The notes beneath the pieces are model-generated. The model searched no databases. It saw only the letters and a list, made by a program, of their open reading frames with translations, and had not been told where the DNA came from. A DNA stretch of 64,000 nt from Phocaeicola vulgatus ATCC 8482 (lineage in GTDB: Bacteria; Bacteroidota; Bacteroidia; Bacteroidales; Bacteroidaceae): positions 2,232,001-2,296,000 of the forward strand of contig NC_009614.1 in the NCBI RefSeq assembly GCF_000012825.1. The letters are read 5' to 3'. How positions within the stretch are numbered: the stretch's first letter is position 1; each line of letters starts with the position of its first letter. This document shows, in pieces, positions 44,805-53,203 of the stretch. The position numbers and the translations under genes were made by a program.

Positions 44805-47800
44805 TTATAAACTTAAATTAATACCAAATGAGAATTGACGCATATAAGGATAAGTAAATCCACGTTGTCCCAAATTGTCTGTTACTACACGTTCAGCATC
44901 TATCCCTTTGGGCAGATGATCAAATGTAAAGAGGTTCTCTCCACCAAAAAATACTGATAAGTTAGTAATACCCAGTGGCTTGATCAGTTTTATGGGGAAG
45001 GTATATGATAAACTGATATTGCGTATGCTCAAATATGCTCCATTTTGCAAAAAACGGGTTTGTGGTTTTTGATTGGCTTTAGTGTTTCCTTCTGCCTTTT
45101 CATATAAACGTGGGAAATAACTGTTTGTATGTTCTGGAGTCCAGTAATTCAATTGAGAGTCAAACAAAGTTGAGTAAGCATCGTAATGTGGATAGAATAG
45201 CTCGTTCATGAGCCAAAGATCCCGTTTGCCGACTCCTTGTAAAATAAATGACAGTGAAATACCTTTCCATGTTGCACCACCACGAATTCCGTATTGATAT
45301 CTGCGAGTATCATTACCGATAATACGAGTGTCGCCTGGTTCGTTTGATGTGTTTTTACCATTGTTTATGATACCATTCCCATCAAAATCCACATAAAGTA
45401 TATCTCCCGGATTAGGATTATAACCTTCCACTTTGGGAATATTGTTTTTTAACTTTCCTTGACTGTCAAAATCTTCGGTAGTATATAAGCGGTCTGTAGT
45501 ATACCCCCATATTTCACCTAATTCCATTCCTTTCCGGTAAATCAGATTGTCATCCGAATCTTTTCCTAGTAAGCCTACCTCATTGTCGTATTTTGTGATT
45601 TTCGTACGCGAGTCATATAGGTTAAAACCTAAATAATATTGCACATTGCCGATACGGTCATTCCAATCCAAGGATATTTCCCAACCTTTGGCGCGTAAGT
45701 CGGCAGAGTTTTGTAATGGGGCTTTGGCACCCAATACTCCTGGAAGTTCCATACCTGGAGCCAACATTCCTTTTGTATCCCGTTGGTACCAATCAAATAC
45801 AACATTTAGGCGGTTATTAAACAGTCCTAGGTCAAATCCGAAATCCAAGGTACTAACTTTTTCCCAAGTGAAACTATTGCTGACTAGGGCTGGAGGAGCC
45901 AATGTTGTAGTAGCTTGTCCGTTTACAACCCAATTAGCCAATGGAGAATCCATGCCAGGAATAAAAGCATAAGGTTCTATACTTTGATTACCGATATTAC
46001 CATAAGAACCTCTCAATTTTAAGTTAGAAAGAAAAACTTTATTCCATTCCATAAATTGCTCTTCACTGACACGCCATCCTACGGAAACAGAAGGAAAGAA
46101 GCCGAAACGATTTTCTTTAGGGAATTTCGAAGAACCATCATAACGCCCGTTTGTTTCGAGTAAATATTTACCGGCATAAGAGTAATTTATCCTATAGAAT
46201 AATCCTCTGACATGGTATTCTTCAAATTCATCACTGTTTTTATAATCTCCTGTAGCTTGTGATAATGAGGGTAAATCTTCGTTAATCATATCTGTGCGTG
46301 ACGCTTTCATCATCTTATAGGAATTGCTTTCCTGATTGAAACCAGCCATAATTCCAATGTCATGTTGGCCTAATGTTTTGTTGTAATTGGCATATACATT
46401 AAAAGCATTATAATTGGTTGCCCGATTTTCTATTTCATATTTCGAATTTGAAACAGACTGTTCTTTGCGGAAGTTAGCTCCGTGAGCATAAGCAAATTTC
46501 TTATCGAAAGTTGTGATTTCTCTGGTCTTTCTATTAAATGTATATTCACCGATTATTTTCAGATCTTTGAACGGAGTAATAGTCAGCTTGCCAAAGATGC
46601 GTAAATCGTTTCTGTCATTTTCTTTAGGTGCTGACAGATTGATGAAATTATGAGGAGTATTGATAGGCAAGATTTCACCATCCAGTTCCATATTACCTAA
46701 TGGAAAATAAGATGGAAAGGCTACTGCTGCTCCCCAAATACCATAAGAAGCTGAAGTATAGGGAAGTTCTGAATGTGAATTCGCATATTTGATGTCTAAC
46801 TCTGGAGTAATCCAGGAATGAATGTCGGAGCGGATGTAAGATGATATATTATAACGTTTATATGAGTCTTTGTCTGTAACAAGAATTCCATTTTGATTCA
46901 CCATACCGGCTGACATTCTGTAAGATATTGATTTATTACCTCCTCCAACAGAAATGTTATGTGTTTGTTGAAAACCTGTTTCCATCATGTCGTTTAAGAG
47001 ATCTGTTTCTTGTAAACTGTATCGAAGTCCGTCTACAACGGCATAACCGTCAGGATAATTGCTTGAATTAGTATTATATTCTTTCAATAACTCTAACCAG
47101 GTATCTACATTTTGTCCTGTCTGATATGATACTGTTCCCATATCTTTATAAGCTTGTACTGTTTGTAACGGAGTTGCTTTATGGGGTAAATTACTGGGCT
47201 TACTGAATGAGAAGTTATTAGAGTAGTTGATAGAGAAGCGAGTGTCTTTCATTCCCTTTTTAGTGGTAACTAGGATAACTCCGAATGCAGCGCGTGCACC
47301 GTAAATAGCCGAAGATGCGGCATCTTTTAATACAGAGATAGATTCAATATCATTAGGATCCAGCATATTTATGTCCATCTCTACATTGTCAACTAATACA
47401 AGCGGGGCACCTTCATTGATGCTGTTCACTCCACGGATATTGAAAGACATTTCAGCACCGGGTTGGCCTGATGTGCCTGTTACCTGCAGTCCCGGCATTG
47501 CTCCCATCAGTACATTACTAACCGAAGTGACAGGACGATCACCCAATATTTCATCCATTTTTACACTGCTTACTGCTCCTGTCAGGTTGGCCTTTTTTTG
47601 TACGCCATATCCTACGACTACTACCTCTTCCAAAGTTTCAGTATCTTCCTTTAATACAACATTAAGTTCTTTCTTTCCAGAAACTTTCACTTCTTGAGAA
47701 ACATACCCGATATAAGTAATCTGTAAAACGGCATCTTTGGGAGTATCCAGAACGAACCGCCCGTCTATATCTGTGATTGTACCAGTTGACTGGCCTTTTA

Positions 47801-48269
47801 CGATGACATTGGCACCGATTATCGGTTCGCCATTCGCATCTTTCACAATACCTGTCACCTTATTTTGTTCTTGCTGTATTCCTTGCACAATCTCAGTAGA
47901 AAGAATGATTTTCTTTTCAAGCACCGAATACTTCACATTCGTTCCTGCGAAAATCTGATCCAATATCTTGAAGATATTATTGTTGTTTGCCGAAACTGAT
48001 ACAATACGTTTCAGATCTACGTGTTTATTGTTGAAGAAGAAATCAAACCCCGATTCTTTTTTCAGCTTTTCCAACACAGTGCCAACTGTTTCATTACGCA
48101 CTTCAAGACTGATCATGGTCTTTTGCGCATACGACTCTGCCGCATAAGTCATACTTAGCGAACAGATTAAAAAGAGTACACTCAGTTTCATAGGTAATGG
48201 AGTTTTATTTAAGATTAACCTACACGACTTTATCATCCATAATAATTGGACGCTAAAATAAATTTTCAT
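44805..48269 (-). CDS. SusC/RagA-family TonB-dependent receptor (locus 1)
   Basis: I start at 48269 (MKIYFSVQLL), giving 1154 residues; a further in-frame ATG before MKLSVLFLI is possible. The order is signal peptide, STN (secretin/TonB short N-terminal) domain (QKTMISLEVRNETVGTVLEKLKKESGFDFFF), CarboxypepD_reg-like domain (KVTGIVKDANGEPIIGANV), TonB box region (EEVVVVGYG), plug, then a 22-strand barrel ending SFGINLSL. The STN domain marks a receptor that signals to FecR and an ECF sigma factor, both encoded just upstream. A 260-nt part is unusually similar to the receptor at 55062. Confidence 0.95.
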   Translation of the reverse strand: MKIYFSVQLLWMIKSCRLILNKTPLPMKLSVLFLICSLSMTYAAESYAQKTMISLEVRNETVGTVLEKLKKESGFDFFFNNKHVDLKRIVSVSANNNNIFKILDQIFAGTNVKYSVLEKKIILSTEIVQGIQQEQNKVTGIVKDANGEPIIGANVIVKGQSTGTITDIDGRFVLDTPKDAVLQITYIGYVSQEVKVSGKKELNVVLKEDTETLEEVVVVGYGVQKKANLTGAVSSVKMDEILGDRPVTSVSNVLMGAMPGLQVTGTSGQPGAEMSFNIRGVNSINEGAPLVLVDNVEMDINMLDPNDIESISVLKDAASSAIYGARAAFGVILVTTKKGMKDTRFSINYSNNFSFSKPSNLPHKATPLQTVQAYKDMGTVSYQTGQNVDTWLELLKEYNTNSSNYPDGYAVVDGLRYSLQETDLLNDMMETGFQQTHNISVGGGNKSISYRMSAGMVNQNGILVTDKDSYKRYNISSYIRSDIHSWITPELDIKYANSHSELPYTSASYGIWGAAVAFPSYFPLGNMELDGEILPINTPHNFINLSAPKENDRNDLRIFGKLTITPFKDLKIIGEYTFNRKTREITTFDKKFAYAHGANFRKEQSVSNSKYEIENRATNYNAFNVYANYNKTLGQHDIGIMAGFNQESNSYKMMKASRTDMINEDLPSLSQATGDYKNSDEFEEYHVRGLFYRINYSYAGKYLLETNGRYDGSSKFPKENRFGFFPSVSVGWRVSEEQFMEWNKVFLSNLKLRGSYGNIGNQSIEPYAFIPGMDSPLANWVVNGQATTTLAPPALVSNSFTWEKVSTLDFGFDLGLFNNRLNVVFDWYQRDTKGMLAPGMELPGVLGAKAPLQNSADLRAKGWEISLDWNDRIGNVQYYLGFNLYDSRTKITKYDNEVGLLGKDSDDNLIYRKGMELGEIWGYTTDRLYTTEDFDSQGKLKNNIPKVEGYNPNPGDILYVDFDGNGIINNGKNTSNEPGDTRIIGNDTRRYQYGIRGGATWKGISLSFILQGVGKRDLWLMNELFYPHYDAYSTLFDSQLNYWTPEHTNSYFPRLYEKAEGNTKANQKPQTRFLQNGAYLSIRNISLSYTFPIKLIKPLGITNLSVFFGGENLFTFDHLPKGIDAERVVTDNLGQRGFTYPYMRQFSFGINLSL

Positions 48270-48308
48270 AATTTTGTAATTGAGATAAAGTGAATAAAAT
48301 GTTGTCTT

Positions 48309-48379
48309 TGCTTGTCGCCAAACAAGCATGGAAAGATGATTTTTTCATACGGGGTGATACGCCAATATCCTCCCGTATG
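48309..48379. promoter_or_regulatory. Stem-loops in the leader of SusC locus 1
   Basis: Between the FecR stop and the susC start are two hairpins: TGCTTG/CAAGCA (48309-48314 with 48323-48328) and CATACGGG/CCCGTATG (48346-48353 with 48372-48379). On the minus strand they precede susC. They may be mRNA leader structures; a T-run follows the second only on the plus strand. Confidence 0.4.
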
Positions 48380-48444
48380 TTTTTGTTTAGGGAGCCTGTT
48401 GTCTGTTCATTTTTCTAGTATTTAAATTAAGGGTTAAACGTATA

Positions 48445-49458
48445 TTAGTACACTTCTATTTTCAGCTTTTCCGTCTTTATATCTGCACTGTCAATGTAAC
48501 GCCAGCGTATGTGGGAAGAAATCCGGAAATATTCCATAATACGCTCCAGACGCTGATGGGTGAATGTTCCTGTGAACGAACAGCCTTTCAGCCCCTTGTT
48601 GGACAATACGAATTCCACATTGAACCGCTTTCCAAGCATGTGCAGCACTTCATCCAACGGAGTGTCATTAAAGATAAGCTTGCCGTCTTTCCATGAAATC
48701 TCCGATTCGCCCGAGGTAGCGTAGCACTTGATATCTCCGGTTTGTGGGGAATAAACCAGCTTCTGTCTGGGGGAGAGCATACTCTTTTGAAATTTTCCTT
48801 TGCTATTCTTATAAATAAACCCTACGCTGCCTTCGATAAGCGTGGTGGAAATGGGAGTTTCATTACCGTATGCTTCCACATTAAAACTTGTTCCGTACAC
48901 TTCCACCTGCGAATGGTGAGGGGTGGAAACGATGAATCGTTTCCGGGGGTGTTGGGTCACATCGAAATAAGCTTCACCGTTTAATTCCACTTGGCGCACA
49001 TCGCCGGCAAAAAAGGTGGGATAGCGGAGGGAGGATTCCGAATTGAGGTGAACTACCGTGCTGTCCGGTAACAGGACGGAGGTAGTCATGCCTGCATTGG
49101 TTTTTATTTCCACCATCTGAGCGGTGACTACCGGCTGCTGTCTGTCCGGATACAGAGCCAATACACCTATCAGGAGGGGAACGGACAGGATGGCCGCAAT
49201 GCGTTGTGTCCATCCCCACCAGGACAGGTTTCTAACTTTTGTTCTGCTTTTTACCTTGTCTAATGCCTTTTCCGTATCTATCTTCTTTGTGATGTGCTGT
49301 GTGTCTACAGCCAGATAGAGCGTATTCAGCTGCTTGGCTATACGCAAATGCTCCTCATCGGCATTCAGCCAGGCTTCTATCTGTTCGTTCTCCGGCGGAG
49401 TGGTGTTTCCTTCGAAATACTTGGTCAACAAAGTTTCTATATCGGTATGGTTTTCCAT
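48445..49458 (-). CDS. FecR-family anti-sigma factor (locus 1)
   Basis: The 337-residue inner-membrane protein has a cytoplasmic N-terminus (about 1-85), one membrane helix (IAAILSVPLLIGVLAL, about 88-103) and a periplasmic FecR domain (TNAGMTTSVLLPDSTVVHLNSESSLRYPTFF near 125-155). A C-terminal DUF4974-like domain follows, with FNDTPLDEVLHMLGKRFNVEFVL. It should hold and release the ECF sigma factor in response to the STN domain of the SusC receptor. It is divergent from the sigma gene rather than downstream of it. Confidence 0.94.
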   Translation of the reverse strand: MENHTDIETLLTKYFEGNTTPPENEQIEAWLNADEEHLRIAKQLNTLYLAVDTQHITKKIDTEKALDKVKSRTKVRNLSWWGWTQRIAAILSVPLLIGVLALYPDRQQPVVTAQMVEIKTNAGMTTSVLLPDSTVVHLNSESSLRYPTFFAGDVRQVELNGEAYFDVTQHPRKRFIVSTPHHSQVEVYGTSFNVEAYGNETPISTTLIEGSVGFIYKNSKGKFQKSMLSPRQKLVYSPQTGDIKCYATSGESEISWKDGKLIFNDTPLDEVLHMLGKRFNVEFVLSNKGLKGCSFTGTFTHQRLERIMEYFRISSHIRWRYIDSADIKTEKLKIEVY

Positions 49459-49568
49459 GAATTATACTTTAATGTTTTCCTTTATATTATTAAGACAAGC
49501 GAGAATGAAAGGTATCTAAACGAAAAATGCTTTTTTTTTAAAAAAAAGTTTTTTCCGATAAAAACAAC

Positions 49569-49576
49569 TATCTTTG
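49569..49576 (+). promoter_or_regulatory. -7 box of ECF sigma factor gene (locus 1)
   Basis: TATCTTTG is a full match to TAnnTTTG; transcription would start near 49583, 20 nt before the ATG at 49603. The upstream A/T runs hold no TTTG at -33. Confidence 0.5.
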
Positions 49577-49602
49577 TACACAAGGAAAACAGTTATTATA
49601 CT

Positions 49603-50169
49603 ATGAATCATACCGTGGAAGACTTGTCTTTGTTTAATGCTCTCCGACAGGGGGATGGTAATTCTTTTGACCATTTATTCAGAAGGTACTATCCTATGCT
49701 GTGTGCCTATGCTCACCGCTTGGTGTCGCTGGAAGATGCCGAAGAGATTGTTCAGGAGGTGATGTTATGGCTGTGGGAGAATCGTGGGGATTTGATAATC
49801 GAGTCTTCATTGAATCAGTATTTGTTCAAAATGACTTATCGGAGGGTCTTGAACCACTTGACGCGGGAACAGGTGAAAACCAAGGCGGAAGCTGCCTTTT
49901 ATGAGCGGACACAGGCGGCATTGTGTGAAGTGGACTATGGTCGTTTTGAGGAATTGGACCGGAAAATAAAAGAGGCGATGGCTGCTCTTCCCGACAGTTA
50001 TCGGGAAGCCTTTGTGATGCATCGCTTTAAGGAACTGAGTTATAAAGAAATTGCTGAAGTGCTGGATGTGTCGCCACAGACGGTGGCTTACCGCATCCAG
50101 CAGGCATTGAAGCTGCTTCGTGTTTCCTTAAAGGATTACTTGCCTATGCTGGTATGGCTGGTGGGCTGA
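49603..50169 (+). CDS. ECF RNA polymerase sigma factor (locus 1)
   Basis: The start at 49603 (MNHTVEDLSLFNAL) fits the promoter just upstream; the frame continues further but without similarity. The 188-residue protein has sigma region 2 (FDHLFRRYYPMLCAYAHRLVSLEDAEEIVQEVMLWLWENR, about 20-60) and region 4 (LPDSYREAFVMHRFKELSYKEIAEVLDVSPQTVAYRIQQALKLLR, about 125-170). It belongs to the expanded Bacteroidetes ECF group that drives nutrient-uptake loci. Its cognate FecR and receptor lie on the opposite strand. Confidence 0.95.
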   Translation: MNHTVEDLSLFNALRQGDGNSFDHLFRRYYPMLCAYAHRLVSLEDAEEIVQEVMLWLWENRGDLIIESSLNQYLFKMTYRRVLNHLTREQVKTKAEAAFYERTQAALCEVDYGRFEELDRKIKEAMAALPDSYREAFVMHRFKELSYKEIAEVLDVSPQTVAYRIQQALKLLRVSLKDYLPMLVWLVG

Positions 50170-50187
50170 AAAGTATCTCCCCCGGAG

Positions 50188-50290
50188 TTTCCCCTGTTTT
50201 TTCTTTCAAATCCTTCAGCCTCTTCGCAAACGCCCGTCAATAAAGAAAAGCGGCTGAAGAATTTCCTCCCGGAATTCCTTCAGCCTAGTG
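50188..50290. repeat. Left boundary repeat of HU/VapE module
   Basis: This stretch carries CTTCAGCC (50213-50220), GGCTGAAG (50252-50259) and a further CTTCAGCC (50278-50285), giving alternative hairpins. Its plus strand aligns with the minus strand of 52770-52862: TTTCCCCTG, TTTCAAA, CTTCAGCC, CGCAAAC and CGGCTGAAG recur in the same order. It could be a terminator for the convergent sigma and HU genes, or a terminal inverted repeat of the module. Confidence 0.55.
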
Positions 50291-50361
50291 TAGAAGTTTC
50301 AGCTCTTTATGGTTTGAGCTTCGTTTGTAGAAGTTTTCTATTATATTGTTTCGTTGTATAT

Positions 50362-51042
50362 TTACTTTATTGTCAGGTCCGTGTCGTTTGTTGCCGATAC
50401 GTTTTCCGTTTCGTTCTCCGGTTCGGGCAATTTCTCTTTTCCGTAGAATCCCGGCATCGGTTCATAGATGGGGTTGCGCGGAATGGAGATATTGCGCAGT
50501 TTTTTATCTTTCGCCAACTGAGCGATATAACGTCCCGCGGTAGCTCGTGTCAGTCCGCATAACGATTCAAACTTCCGGCGTGTCAGCACGCTGTTTGTCA
50601 GGAAGTATTCCGTCAGTGCTTCGTCTATACTCTCTTTGGTTACCGGCATGGAGTGCGGCTTGTATTTCGAACGCTCGGTCTTGACGTCGCTCAACTGATG
50701 CTTCAGGTATTTGTCCGCACGGAATGTCACCGATTTGAATTTCACCTTGTTGGCACGTGTGGAGCTTGGTGTCCGTGTCTCGGGGCAGGTAAGCGATATA
50801 TGGAAATATCCTATCCCTTCGATATGTACCCGGGCACCGTCCTTCAAGTAGTAGGCCAGTTTCTCGCTGAGCGAGATAATGGTTGCCTTGATGTCCGCCA
50901 CGGTGAGCGAGGAGCCGTACTGTATTTCCCGCGCCAGATAGTCGGTGTTGATGCGCTGCCAGTTTACTACACGGGCGTGATAGCGCTTCTTGCGCGTACC
51001 TATCGTATTGGGTGATTCATAAAATTCAAATTTGATAGCCAT
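50362..51042 (-). CDS. HU-like DNA-binding protein with C-terminal extension
   Basis: The 226-residue protein has an HU/IHF-like fold in about residues 1-120: YHARVVNWQRINTDYLAREIQYGSSLTVADIKATIISLSEKLAYYLKDGARVHIEGIGYFHISL and RANKVKFKSVTFRADKYLKHQL. A second region (about 135-185) looks like a winged helix or HTH: SIDEALTEYFLTNSVLTRRKFESLCGLTRATAGRYIAQL. It then ends in an acidic tail. True HU is about 90 residues, so this is the long Bacteroidales variant. The DNA-binding parts make it a candidate reader of the 22-bp dyad array that lies in its own leader. Confidence 0.85.
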   Translation of the reverse strand: MAIKFEFYESPNTIGTRKKRYHARVVNWQRINTDYLAREIQYGSSLTVADIKATIISLSEKLAYYLKDGARVHIEGIGYFHISLTCPETRTPSSTRANKVKFKSVTFRADKYLKHQLSDVKTERSKYKPHSMPVTKESIDEALTEYFLTNSVLTRRKFESLCGLTRATAGRYIAQLAKDKKLRNISIPRNPIYEPMPGFYGKEKLPEPENETENVSATNDTDLTIK

Positions 51043-51109
51043 TCGCTTATTTGTTTTTATCCGGTTGTTTATGCTTTCTTGTACGGAAGAGTTTGCTGCA
51101 ACTTCCTTT

Positions 51110-51213
51110 CAAGTTAATCGTTTCACTTTAGTGATGAAATAATATCACTTGAGTGATGAAGTTGTATCACTTAGGTGATGAAACTTCATCATTCTAGTGA
51201 AACGATTAACTTG
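51110..51213. repeat. 104-nt palindrome holding four dyads at 22-bp period
   Basis: The outer arms CAAGTTAATCGTTTCACT (51110-51127) and 51196-51213 are perfect 18-bp reverse complements. Within, dyads TCACTTTAGTGA (51123), TCACTTGAGTGA (51145), TCACTTAGGTGA (51167) and TCATTCTAGTGA (51189) start exactly 22 bp apart, two helical turns. GATGAA follows each of the first three. The array lies between the divergent HU-like and VapE-like genes and, by the predicted promoter at 51220-51227, at the very 5' end of the HU mRNA. Operator or iteron roles are inferred. Confidence 0.9.
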
Positions 51214-51219
51214 ACGGTG

Positions 51220-51227
51220 CAAAAGTA
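51220..51227 (-). promoter_or_regulatory. -7 box of HU-like gene, next to dyad array
   Basis: TACTTTTG on the minus strand fits TAnnTTTG. The start would be near 51213, exactly at the right end of the palindrome, giving a 5' leader of about 170 nt that includes all four dyads. The -33 region is T-rich only. Confidence 0.45.
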
Positions 51228-51306
51228 TGAAATAGTCTTGATAAAAACGAATAATTTCCCAGTTATTTTCGCTTAGTCACTTTTTTGCGGTAGTGTGGGG
51301 TAAATG

Positions 51307-51338
51307 CTTGTAAAAGGGCATTTTGAGTGTTATCTTTG
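51307..51338 (+). promoter_or_regulatory. Promoter of VapE-like gene
   Basis: CTTG (51307-51310) and TATCTTTG (51331-51338) give -33/-7 boxes with 20-nt spacing. Transcription would begin near 51345, just before candidate ATGs at 51361 and 51371. Confidence 0.6.
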
Positions 51339-51370
51339 TGATATTACACAACCCCAAATAATGAAAAAGG

Positions 51371-52768
51371 ATGAAAAAATTAGTGGAAAATTTACTGAGT
51401 TGGTGCAAAAAGAGTATGAAAATGAGGAGATGCGTGGGAAAAAGCACGGCTCCGGTTACCGGGCAGTCGGTGGGGCAAACCGGAAATGCGGAAGGGGTGT
51501 TGCCTTCAACGGCTACGGAAACGGTGGATGAAATTGTTCTCCCAGCGGCTGTCGAAACAGCTGGCATGGTAGAAACTATCGATGAAAAGGCGGCTTTTGG
51601 CAAATCGGGGCGCAAGAAGCCGGAGAATATGCTGGATGCCTTGCAACGCTTCTTGACCATACGCTATGATTTCCGTTACAATCTTCTCACTGAACAGACG
51701 GAGTATCGTGGGAAAGAGATGCCGGATGAAGAGTATGCCATGGTGGCTCAACGTGATTTGAATACATTCTGCCTGGAGGCGCGTACCGGTGGCATCAACT
51801 GCTGGGATAAGGATGTGAGCCGTCTGCTCCATTCCAGAAAGGTGGAAAACTATCATCCTTTTCTGCATTATATGAGCCACTTGCCTCAATGGGACGGGGT
51901 GGATCGTGTTACTCCGCTGGCCGTGCGTATATCGCGTAAGCCGATGTGGGTGAAAGGGTTTCACCGTTGGATGCTGGGTGTTGCCGCCCAATGGCTGGGG
52001 CAGGCGCAGGATTGCGCCAATGCGGTGGCGCCTATGTTGGTGAGTCGTGAGCAGGGGAAGCGCAAGTCTTCTTTTTGCAAGATTTTGATGCCCAAGGAAC
52101 TTACACCTTATTATATAGATAAGTTCGACCTGACGAGCGAGAGTGGATGTGAACAGAAACTTTCGCTTTTCGGACTGATCAATATGGATGAGTTCGACAA
52201 GTACCGTGCCGGGCAGATGCCTGCCTTGAAGAATCTGATGCAGACGACCACACTGACTTTCCGCAGGGCACATCGTCCGGCATTCAGTCATCTGCCCCGT
52301 ATCGCCTCTTTCATCGGTACGTCCAATATGACGGACCTGCTGACTGATCCCACAGGAAGCCGCCGTTTCCTTTGTGCGGAAGTGGACGGCAAGATTGACT
52401 GCACACCGCCCGATCATGCGCAGCTGTTCGCCCAGCTGAAAGCGGAGCTGGCCGGAGGAGAGCGTTACTGGTTCTCGGAAGAGGAAGAAAAGGAGATACA
52501 GCACAGCAACCGGAATTTTTATAAAATGCCTGCCGAACAGGAATTGTTTTTGCGTTGTTTCCGGATGCCGCAGGAAGGGGAGTTGTCCAAGCCCTATACC
52601 ACGACGGATTTGTTCAATTATTTGCAGAAACATTATCCGGCGGCCATGCGTGGGGTGACTCCGAACCGGTTGGGCAGGATGATGGTTGCATTAGGGATAC
52701 AGCGTGTTCATACTGAGTATGGCAATGTGTACCGGCTGGTGAAGCTGAAGGATTCTTCCGCGGCCTGA
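51371..52768 (+). CDS. VapE/VirE-like ATPase (replication-type), with DUF3874-like C-terminus
   Basis: The 465-residue protein resembles the virulence-associated E family found in phages and genomic islands, usually superfamily-3-like helicase ATPases joined to primases. Features are HPFLHYMSHLPQWDGVDRV (about 155-175) and a phosphate-loop region VSREQGKRKSSFCK (about 233-246) that departs from G-x-x-G-x-G-K-S at two Gly positions. The Walker-B-like LINMDEFDK lies near 270-278, with IASFIGTSN and GSRRFL near 315-340. The C-terminal 70 residues look like DUF3874. No primase domain is present. The N-terminal 80 residues are low complexity and overlap another readable frame from the ATG at 51361. 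Confidence 0.8.
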   Translation: MKKLVENLLSWCKKSMKMRRCVGKSTAPVTGQSVGQTGNAEGVLPSTATETVDEIVLPAAVETAGMVETIDEKAAFGKSGRKKPENMLDALQRFLTIRYDFRYNLLTEQTEYRGKEMPDEEYAMVAQRDLNTFCLEARTGGINCWDKDVSRLLHSRKVENYHPFLHYMSHLPQWDGVDRVTPLAVRISRKPMWVKGFHRWMLGVAAQWLGQAQDCANAVAPMLVSREQGKRKSSFCKILMPKELTPYYIDKFDLTSESGCEQKLSLFGLINMDEFDKYRAGQMPALKNLMQTTTLTFRRAHRPAFSHLPRIASFIGTSNMTDLLTDPTGSRRFLCAEVDGKIDCTPPDHAQLFAQLKAELAGGERYWFSEEEEKEIQHSNRNFYKMPAEQELFLRCFRMPQEGELSKPYTTTDLFNYLQKHYPAAMRGVTPNRLGRMMVALGIQRVHTEYGNVYRLVKLKDSSAA

Positions 52769-52769
52769 A

Positions 52770-52862
52770 ACTTTTTCCCGGTGTGATCCTTCAGCCGGAA
52801 CGCCCTCCTGCAAAGGGTTTGCGGGAGGGCTGAAGCTTTTGAAGGATTTTTCAGGGGGAATC
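52770..52862. repeat. Right boundary repeat of HU/VapE module
   Basis: The strong hairpin CCCTCCTGCAAA/TTTGCGGGAGGG (12 bp, one mismatch) sits inside an outer CTTCAGCC/GGCTGAAG pair (52789-52835), followed by CTTTTGAAGGATTTTT. On the minus strand the whole block aligns with 50188-50290. It is a good terminator for the VapE-like gene and may also be a terminal inverted repeat. Confidence 0.65.
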
Positions 52863-53200
52863 GTATAAGGGGAAATAAATGAAAAATATTGCTTGGCGAT
52901 TTGTTTGTTCGACTTTTTTAGTGGTGGCGTTTTTATCTATAAAAACATGGAAGTGACAGTTTACATATTTATTGCATTGTTTCTTCTTGGGATTGTCCGG
53001 AAACGAGATGCTCCAAGTTTCATGCTGCTCCGGGAGATACTTTGCAGTTGAAAGTTTCCTTCCGGTCGGACAGCATAGGGGTGTTTGTCCGTGAATTTCA
53101 TATCTATGGCAACTTTTCCTTTTTGCCACTTGGTCTGACGGTGGAGGGCGATTGCATATAAGGCAAGCTCATAGCATATAAGAGAAAGAATTAACAGGAT
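52863..53200. other. Intergenic region before locus 2, no convincing gene
   Basis: A 92-codon open frame on the minus strand (52851-53129) lacks similarity, a start context and a promoter, and it overlaps the hairpin. I see nothing else until the promoter of the sigma gene. Confidence 0.5.
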
Positions 53201-53203
53201 AAT

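Noticed and set aside
51123-51204. CRISPR array from the regularly spaced repeats
   Set aside because: The 22-bp units are contiguous with no unique spacers, each is a dyad, and no cas gene is present.
51506-52633. 375-codon open frame on the minus strand
   Set aside because: It is antisense to the VapE-like gene, with no family features, promoter or start context; a codon-bias shadow.
52851-53129. 92-codon minus-strand frame as a gene
   Set aside because: No similarity, no promoter, and it starts and ends in sequence better explained as the module boundary and the sigma promoter region.
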